The translations under genes were made by a program, and so were the position numbers. Below are positions 30,756 through 34,336 of a DNA stretch of 34,336 nucleotides, in pieces. Below the pieces are notes generated by a model. The model had not been told where the DNA came from. It saw nothing but the letters and a program-made list of their open reading frames with translations, and searched no databases. Each line of letters starts with the position of its first letter. Position 1 is the stretch's first letter. Source of the stretch: a virus; IMG/VR virus record IMGVR_UViG_3300010149_000067, positions 1-34,336 of that record; one strand, 5' to 3'.

Positions 30756-31165
30756 GCATTGAAAGATTTATTGAAGGCACGCCCAAGCCGCAACCAAGAC
30801 CGCGCGCAGTCGCTCGCGGCGGGTTTGCTCGCGTTTACAATCCAAAGACCGCAGATGATTGGAAACAATGCGTGCGCGATGGATTCAAAGACGTGCGGCT
30901 TGATTGTGAGCAAGTCAGTGTTTTTTTGCTTTTCAAAATGCCGCGCGCTAAATTACATTTTAATACTCGCGGCGAGCTAAAGCCAAGCGCGCCACGAGAT
31001 CACACCAAGAGGCCAGACGTTGACAATCTGGCTAAGGCAGTGCTTGACGCGCTGGTTGATCAAGGCGTGATCAAAGACGATTCTCTTGTGACCCGCTTGG
31101 AGGTCGCGAAAGAGTACGCAAACGAAACCGAGGCGGGTTGCCTCATAAAAATAAAAACAGCATGA
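30752..31165 (+). CDS. rusA: RusA-like Holliday junction resolvase
   Basis: 137 aa. Family motifs: EGTPKPQPRPRAV at the start, KRPDVDNLAKAVLDAL (86-101) and GVIKDDSLV with the catalytic Asp pair 109-110. RusA dimers cut Holliday junctions. It sits between methyltransferase and SSB-tailed protein and overlaps both neighbours by 4 nt. Confidence 0.9.
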   Translation: MSIERFIEGTPKPQPRPRAVARGGFARVYNPKTADDWKQCVRDGFKDVRLDCEQVSVFLLFKMPRAKLHFNTRGELKPSAPRDHTKRPDVDNLAKAVLDALVDQGVIKDDSLVTRLEVAKEYANETEAGCLIKIKTA

Positions 31166-31494
31166 ACGAAAACCAAAACAGCAATCAGCGCGGCGCAAAA
31201 TTCAAAGGCTCCGCAGGACAAAACAAAAACAAGGAAAAAGCCACGCACCCCGATTTCAAGGGGAGTCAAACAATCGACGGAAAAGATTATTGGGTTGCCG
31301 CTTGGGTTAACCGAAACGATGACGGCTCTCCGTGGCTTTCTATTGAACACGAGGCCAAGGAAAAGCTGCCGAACCTTGTTAATGAGTTCAAGAAAGAGGT
31401 CGGTGGCGATCCTCTTGCAGAGTTTGGCGGATCGCAGCAAGCACCCGCTCAAACTCAGGGCCAACAAACCGAAGATGATGACGTTCCCTTTTAA
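31162..31494 (+). CDS. SSB-tail-bearing small protein
   Basis: 110 aa. The polar start (MNENQNSNQRG) is followed by a small beta-rich domain (HPDFKGSQTIDGKDYWVAAW, then DDGSPWLSIE), a Gln/Ala-rich linker, and the terminal residues DDDVPF. The last six mimic the DDDIPF tip of bacterial SSB, which recruits DNA repair and replication proteins. Probable role in single-strand DNA handling; it is not a clear OB-fold SSB. The leader is AAAAACAGC-ATG without Shine-Dalgarno. Confidence 0.6.
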   Translation: MNENQNSNQRGAKFKGSAGQNKNKEKATHPDFKGSQTIDGKDYWVAAWVNRNDDGSPWLSIEHEAKEKLPNLVNEFKKEVGGDPLAEFGGSQQAPAQTQGQQTEDDDVPF

Positions 31495-31497
31495 GCT

Positions 31498-32439
31498 ATG
31501 CCAAACCGTATTGTGCGGGACGGCATACTTACAAGCGAGCGTGTCAACTCCCTGAGCCTAGAGGCCGAACTTTTTTATAGGCGCGTCATGTCGATCGTGG
31601 ACGATTACGGTCGTTTTGATGGTCGCGCGTCAATCATCCGAGCGCAGTGCTATCCGTTGCGCATCGCCGAAGTATCCGAGCAAAATATTTCTTGCTGGCT
31701 TAATGAAGTAATCAAAGCTGATTTGGTTTTGCGTTACGAGTGCGATTCAAAGCCGTTCATTGAGTTGACAGACTTCCGCCAGCGAACGCGCGCGAAGGCC
31801 AGCAAGTGGCCGTCACCTGACGGTCAAGTGGCAGTCATGTGTCAGTCACATGACGGTCACGAAGTTAACGCCAACCCACAAAAACAGGCACAAACAAAAA
31901 ATGACGGTCACATGACGGACACATGCGCGCAGATGACAGCACTTTCCCGCCTAGACGGAGACGGAGACGAAGGCGGAGGCGAAGGCGGAGGCGAGGGCGT
32001 AGACGGTGCGAGCAAGCTCGCGCCCGCGCCCGCTCACATTCCAACAATCGAGGAGGTGATTGCCATCGCTGACCGTTCAGGCATCCCGCCTTGGTATGCG
32101 CGCAAATACTTTGCCAAGAAAGAGGAAACGCAAACATGGACTAACAAGCACGGCAGGATCATCCAATGGCAACGCGAAATGGCCCGCTGGCACGCCGAAG
32201 ATGGCAAACCCTTGTCCGAACCCTCTGCGGGAAACAAAACGCCGCAAAACGCATTCTCAGGCCAAACGGCCCCTTGGCGACGAATGCAAGAGATCGACGC
32301 GCGCATGGCAGAGTTGCGCCGCGCACATTGCAGCGAGGTTGCTGGCGGCGATGTTGTTTGGTCGAGCGACGAGGGACGCGCTGAGTTTTACGCGCTAACT
32401 AAAAAGAAAAAGCAGGTTCAAAAGGAAATGATTGGCTAA
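31498..32439 (+). CDS. Replication initiator-like protein (O-like)
   Basis: 313 aa. The N-terminal about 100 residues (MPNRIVRDGILTSERVNSLS, then FYRRVMSIVDDYGRFDGRAS) look like the winged-helix part of phage replication proteins that begin by reading the phage origin. A low-complexity DGDEGGGEGGGEG linker follows, then a C-terminal region with IPPWYARKYF and WQREMARWH, possibly contacting host helicase machinery. The gene contains seven 11-bp iterons between the two domains, the arrangement of lambda O and ori. Function by pattern and context. Confidence 0.65.
   Translation: MPNRIVRDGILTSERVNSLSLEAELFYRRVMSIVDDYGRFDGRASIIRAQCYPLRIAEVSEQNISCWLNEVIKADLVLRYECDSKPFIELTDFRQRTRAKASKWPSPDGQVAVMCQSHDGHEVNANPQKQAQTKNDGHMTDTCAQMTALSRLDGDGDEGGGEGGGEGVDGASKLAPAPAHIPTIEEVIAIADRSGIPPWYARKYFAKKEETQTWTNKHGRIIQWQREMARWHAEDGKPLSEPSAGNKTPQNAFSGQTAPWRRMQEIDARMAELRRAHCSEVAGGDVVWSSDEGRAEFYALTKKKKQVQKEMIG
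31806..31922 (+). other. Candidate replication origin with 11-bp iterons
   Basis: Five 11-bp repeats stand head to tail in perfect register at 31806, 31817, 31828, 31839 and 31850 (consensus ATGACGGTCAC or GTGNCAGTCAC). Then comes a 40-bp gap including an A/C-only stretch (31868-31886 and beyond), then two more at 31901 and 31912. Because 11 is not a multiple of 3, the repeat cannot come from protein repetition. Location inside the initiator gene is as in lambda ori. The A-rich gap may be the unwinding element. Confidence 0.72.
31950..32000 (+). repeat. GGAGGC/GAAGGC simple repeat encoding acidic Gly linker
   Basis: A short run of GGAGAC, GGAGGC and GAAGGC hexamers encodes a Gly/Glu/Asp linker between the two domains of the initiator. 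Hexamers keep the frame, so it can lengthen or shorten without harm. It lies just after the iterons. Confidence 0.6.
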
Positions 32440-32444
32440 CAATT

Positions 32445-32472
32445 TTGATCGGCAAAAAATGTTGCCGATCAA
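32445..32472 (+). terminator. Perfect stem-loop after initiator gene
   Basis: Arms TTGATCGGCAA / TTGCCGATCAA (11 bp, perfect) with loop AAAATG, six bases after the initiator stop, followed by TTT only. It may be a weak terminator, a processing or mRNA-stability signal, or a binding site. A half copy (AATCGGCGAAAT) lies 16 nt further on. Confidence 0.45.
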
Positions 32473-32499
32473 TTTACGCAAAAACTAATCGGCGAAATA

Positions 32500-32736
32500 A
32501 TGACCCCGCCCAACCCTTACAACCCCGACCAGACAGAGCGCGAGCTGTTCACATCAAGCCGCACCCGCTCGTATTCGCGCGCAGATGCTTCACCTCGGCG
32601 CAAGGATGCAATGGGTGCGGTCTTGATGGCCCCAGTCACCAAAGAGATTGCAAAACAGTTTTACGACCAAGCCAAATCTGAAGGCGTGACCCCTTGCGAC
32701 CTGCTTGCGAGTATGTTATCAGAGAGGATCAAATGA
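32500..32736 (+). CDS. Small protein with RHH-like C-terminus
   Basis: 78 aa. A disordered basic first half (SSRTRSYSRADASPRRK) precedes APVTKEIAKQFYDQAKSEGV and LLASMLSERIK, which resembles a ribbon-helix-helix DNA-binding unit (strand, helix, turn, helix). It overlaps the kinase gene by 4 nt. A possible regulator; no certain family. Confidence 0.5.
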   Translation: MTPPNPYNPDQTERELFTSSRTRSYSRADASPRRKDAMGAVLMAPVTKEIAKQFYDQAKSEGVTPCDLLASMLSERIK

Positions 32737-33167
32737 TTATTTATTTATATGGCCAGCCAGCGAGCGGCAAGACAACGCTTGCGCAACGTCTCAAGGAAGA
32801 GCTTGGGCCTGAAAAGTTTGTTGTGATTGATGGCGATGAGTTGCGCGCAATAACCAAAAATTTTGATTACTCGATTAAAGGACGGATTGAGAATATTTGT
32901 GCCGCCCATACAATCGCACGCTATCAAAAAAACCAACAGGGGAGGGGGGTCATTATTGCAATGGTTTCGCCTATTGAAGCGTTGCGCCGTGAATTGCAAA
33001 ACTCCGAAAGCGATTGCTTTCTGTTTTTACTGGAGAGCGAAAGGACGCGCGGCGATGAATTTGTTTGCTACGACTTTGAAGCTGGCACCCCAAACTTGAG
33101 GATCAACACCGATTTAGATGTTGAGGGATGCGTTGAGGGAATCATTGACGCACTGGGGTCAATGTAA
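32733..33167 (+). CDS. APS-kinase-like P-loop kinase
   Basis: 144 aa from the ATG in a 4-nt overlap. Walker A GQPASGKTT (7-15), VVIDGDELR (31-38, compare LDGDNVR), YSIKGRIENI (46-55, compare DRxENIRR) and MVSPIEALRRE (compare SPYRADR) follow the order of adenylylsulfate kinase CysC, as does the end (PNLRINTDLDVEGCVEGII). It is shorter than CysC (about 180-200 aa) because the RDPKGLY lid region is missing, so its substrate may differ. If it makes PAPS, it would feed the sulfotransferase at 17469. Confidence 0.65.
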   Translation: MIIYLYGQPASGKTTLAQRLKEELGPEKFVVIDGDELRAITKNFDYSIKGRIENICAAHTIARYQKNQQGRGVIIAMVSPIEALRRELQNSESDCFLFLLESERTRGDEFVCYDFEAGTPNLRINTDLDVEGCVEGIIDALGSM

Positions 33168-33178
33168 GCAAACCGAAA

Positions 33179-33208
33179 TTGACAAACAGGGACGGCAAAA
33201 GGTATGGA
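33179..33208 (+). promoter_or_regulatory. Possible promoter of right-end operon
   Basis: Consensus -35 TTGACA (33179-33184) and -10 TATGGA (33203-33208) with an 18-nt spacer. There is no palindromic operator or A-tract, so it differs from the six cassettes. It would drive the right-end genes and, through joined ends, could read into the terminase genes. Confidence 0.4.
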
Positions 33209-33333
33209 AACACTCCAAACAAATTTTAGCAGGGGAAGAGAGCAATGCGGCGCGCTAAGTCTATGCGTGGTTAATGCTGTGGCTCGCGGGGGAAAATCGC
33301 ATAAAATCCCCGCCCCCTGCTTACCTTTTCAGA

Positions 33334-33621
33334 ATGGAAACGAAAGACCCCAGTGCCGAGGGATTTCAGCGATTGGCTGCCGCCATTATCGTGCAAGCGT
33401 TCGACGATCTGAAGAAACAAAAACGCACCCGCCTGTATTATCGAAACCTTTGCAAATCATCCAAGCGCACGGCAGTCAAGAGGCACAACAGCGATATCAT
33501 CAAATTTATTTTTGGCCCCGCCCCCACAATGGACGCGCTGATTTCATTGGCTGGGCTACGGGTAGACGCAAACGTTTTGCGAGAAAGGGCACGTCAAATT
33601 TTAGATGAGCGAAAGAAATGA
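33334..33621 (+). CDS. Small right-end protein, unknown
   Basis: 95 aa from ATG 33334; an in-frame ATG at 33274 (TAATG-coupled to a 9-codon frame at 33245) would give 115 aa. Helical, with SAEGFQRLAAAIIVQAFDDL and an IIKFIFGPAPTMDALISLAG segment. It resembles small regulatory or DNA-associated phage proteins, but I cannot name a family. It overlaps the next gene by 17 nt. Confidence 0.6.
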   Translation: METKDPSAEGFQRLAAAIIVQAFDDLKKQKRTRLYYRNLCKSSKRTAVKRHNSDIIKFIFGPAPTMDALISLAGLRVDANVLRERARQILDERKK

Positions 33622-33781
33622 ATCCCCCTTGGCACCTGACCCGAAAGAAAGTCTTGGCTGGCTACGCAAGCGGATTGCGAAGCTCGAAAACGAATTGGCC
33701 GCCCTCAAGGAACGCGAGGCACGTCTTGCCAAAAGGGCAGCCGATAAAAATCAACCCACTCTTTTTTTGCTCGATGAGTGA
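33605..33781 (+). CDS. 58-aa coiled-coil protein
   Basis: 58 aa. A single heptad helix (LRKRIAKLENELAALKEREARL) and a hydrophobic end (TLFLLDE). Start and stop overlap the neighbouring genes (17 nt; TGATG), which supports a real gene. Its DNA contains GCAAGCGGATTGC, one base from the perfect operator palindrome. Confidence 0.55.
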   Translation: MSERNESPLAPDPKESLGWLRKRIAKLENELAALKEREARLAKRAADKNQPTLFLLDE

Positions 33782-34161
33782 TGACTGAAGATGGGCGCAC
33801 ATATGAGGGCCAAACGGACTTTGACTTTGACGCCATAGATCGCGGCCTGAGTACCTACGCCGCCCGCGCGCCAGACGCTTCGCACTCGGCAGCGGCTCAA
33901 GATGCGATCGCAAGGTTGCTTGCGTTTGTCTGTCATTCTGGCGATGCTAAAAAATCCGCGCACAAATTTATTGCGTTTGTTTATGTGTTGCGTCCTGACT
34001 TACTCGGCGGCTTGCCTATCCGCTCGATTGCCTCGCAACTTGAGATTCCGCGCACAAACTTTGAACGCGAAGTTTCGCGCGCCAGAAAGTCGCTGAAGTT
34101 TGATGGCATTTTGAGAGAACCAAACAGAAGTTTTTCGCGCAAAAATCGCGGCAAGAAGTGA
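33781..34161 (+). CDS. HTH protein, candidate late regulator
   Basis: 126 aa from ATG 33781 (GTG 33778 is also possible). The C-terminal part GLPIRSIASQLEIPRTNFERE followed by VSRARKSL reads as a helix-turn-helix with the look of sigma-70 region 4 or a related activator. It is the last gene before cos and the terminase genes, a usual place for late-gene activators. Function is inferred from motif and position. Confidence 0.55.
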   Translation: MTEDGRTYEGQTDFDFDAIDRGLSTYAARAPDASHSAAAQDAIARLLAFVCHSGDAKKSAHKFIAFVYVLRPDLLGGLPIRSIASQLEIPRTNFEREVSRARKSLKFDGILREPNRSFSRKNRGKK

Positions 34162-34192
34162 ACAATCCTAACAAAAACGCAAGCATCGCCTC

Positions 34193-34294
34193 AAAATCAA
34201 AACACGCTAAAAGAGGCAAAAGCACGCAAAAACCTTGAAAAGAATTTCTGAAAACAGCTAAAAATGCGCAAAAATAGCCAAATACACCCAAAAA
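34193..34294. other. Phased A-tracts: intrinsically curved DNA next to cos
   Basis: A-tracts of 3-5 bases start at 34199, 34209, 34218, 34228 and 34238, then at 34251, 34260, 34270, 34280 and 34290. That is two sets of five with 9-10 bp spacing, one helical turn each. Such phasing produces intrinsic curvature. It lies in the only non-coding stretch at the right end (34162-34336), 30 bp from the terminal repeat, so it may help terminase or a host bending protein assemble at cos. Confidence 0.7.
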
Positions 34295-34324
34295 GGTACT
34301 GCTGTGAATTGCAAGAAGTGCGCC

Positions 34325-34336
34325 CAGTCGCCGACG
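34325..34336. other. Right copy of 12-nt terminal repeat; candidate cos end
   Basis: Identical to bases 1-12. On joining the ends, GTGCG (34319-34323) and CGCAC (15-19 of the left end) flank the 12-mer at equal 2-nt distances, giving exact twofold symmetry about its centre. The symmetry is expected for a site cut by a terminase dimer. Confidence 0.55.

Noticed and set aside
31806-31922. CRISPR array
   Set aside because: Repeats are only 11 bp, contiguous and without spacers; iterons explain them better.
33204-33608. 134-codon + strand frame beginning at 33204
   Set aside because: Overlaps the better-supported gene at 33334 in another frame; after about 15 codons it reads as random sequence.
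1-34336. Integrase, repressor, attachment site, tRNA genes
   Set aside because: Looked for but not found; no tyrosine or serine recombinase motifs, CI-like protein or tRNA cloverleaf could be supported.

Overview
This window looks like a complete, or nearly complete, genome of a tailed double-stranded DNA phage, probably a siphovirus. It has a lambda-type head module (Nu1-like and GpA-like terminase, gpW-like joiner, portal, HK97-fold protease fused to a scaffold, capsid decoration protein, major capsid protein), a TP901-type tape measure protein, lysis genes, and a RecT / Cas4-like nuclease / RusA / initiator replication block. Every gene I accept is on the + strand. I see no integrase, excisionase or CI-type repressor, tRNA or CRISPR array, so a lytic lifestyle is likely but not proven. 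The host cannot be named. A lipoprotein in the lysis block and a secreted lysozyme-like protein suggest a Gram-negative host, and the promoters are sigma-70-like. The same 12 bases (CAGTCGCCGACG) occur at both ends of the window. When the ends are joined, these bases sit exactly at the centre of a GTGCG-N16-CGCAC dyad, as expected for a 12-nt cos site.

Layout. 1-3298: cos, terminase subunits and a basic protein. 3299-4706: an early-type cassette (two repeat-family promoters, four small genes, a strong terminator) placed inside the late head genes. 4740-9030: gpW-like protein, portal, protease/scaffold, decoration and major capsid proteins, followed by a terminator or attenuator. 9097-14491: connector and tail genes including the tape measure. 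14495-18170: a tail-fibre-like protein coupled by overlapping stop/start codons to a glycosyltransferase and a sulfotransferase. 18171-19976: a cluster of small membrane and lipoprotein lysis genes, then a metallophosphoesterase. 19979-24388: small early genes in operons driven by repeat promoters, including two papain-like cysteine peptidases. 24488-27006: mostly small unknown genes, plus a secreted lysozyme-like protein. 26999-33167: HAD phosphatase, PrmA-like methyltransferase, RecT, Fe-S nuclease, second methyltransferase, RusA, SSB-tailed protein, an initiator with iterons inside its gene, and an APS-kinase-like protein. 33179-34161: a possible promoter and small DNA-binding proteins, possibly late regulators. 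34193-34336: phased A-tracts (curved DNA) next to cos.

The most distinctive system is the set of six dispersed promoter cassettes: a CCTG/CAGG hairpin, an A-tract, a -35 box, a 13-bp palindrome (GCAAGCGGCTTGC) in the spacer, and a -10 box. In four of them the -10 box ends exactly 9 nt before the ATG, which predicts leaderless or nearly leaderless mRNAs that begin with Asn/CA-rich codons. Downstream genes in the same operons use a CA-rich leader without a Shine-Dalgarno sequence, whereas many structural genes have ordinary Shine-Dalgarno sites. A second system of interest is a possible sulfation pathway: an APS-kinase-like protein that could supply PAPS, and a PAPS-type sulfotransferase coupled to a glycosyltransferase and tail fibre. 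All functions are read from motifs and gene order; no database search was possible.
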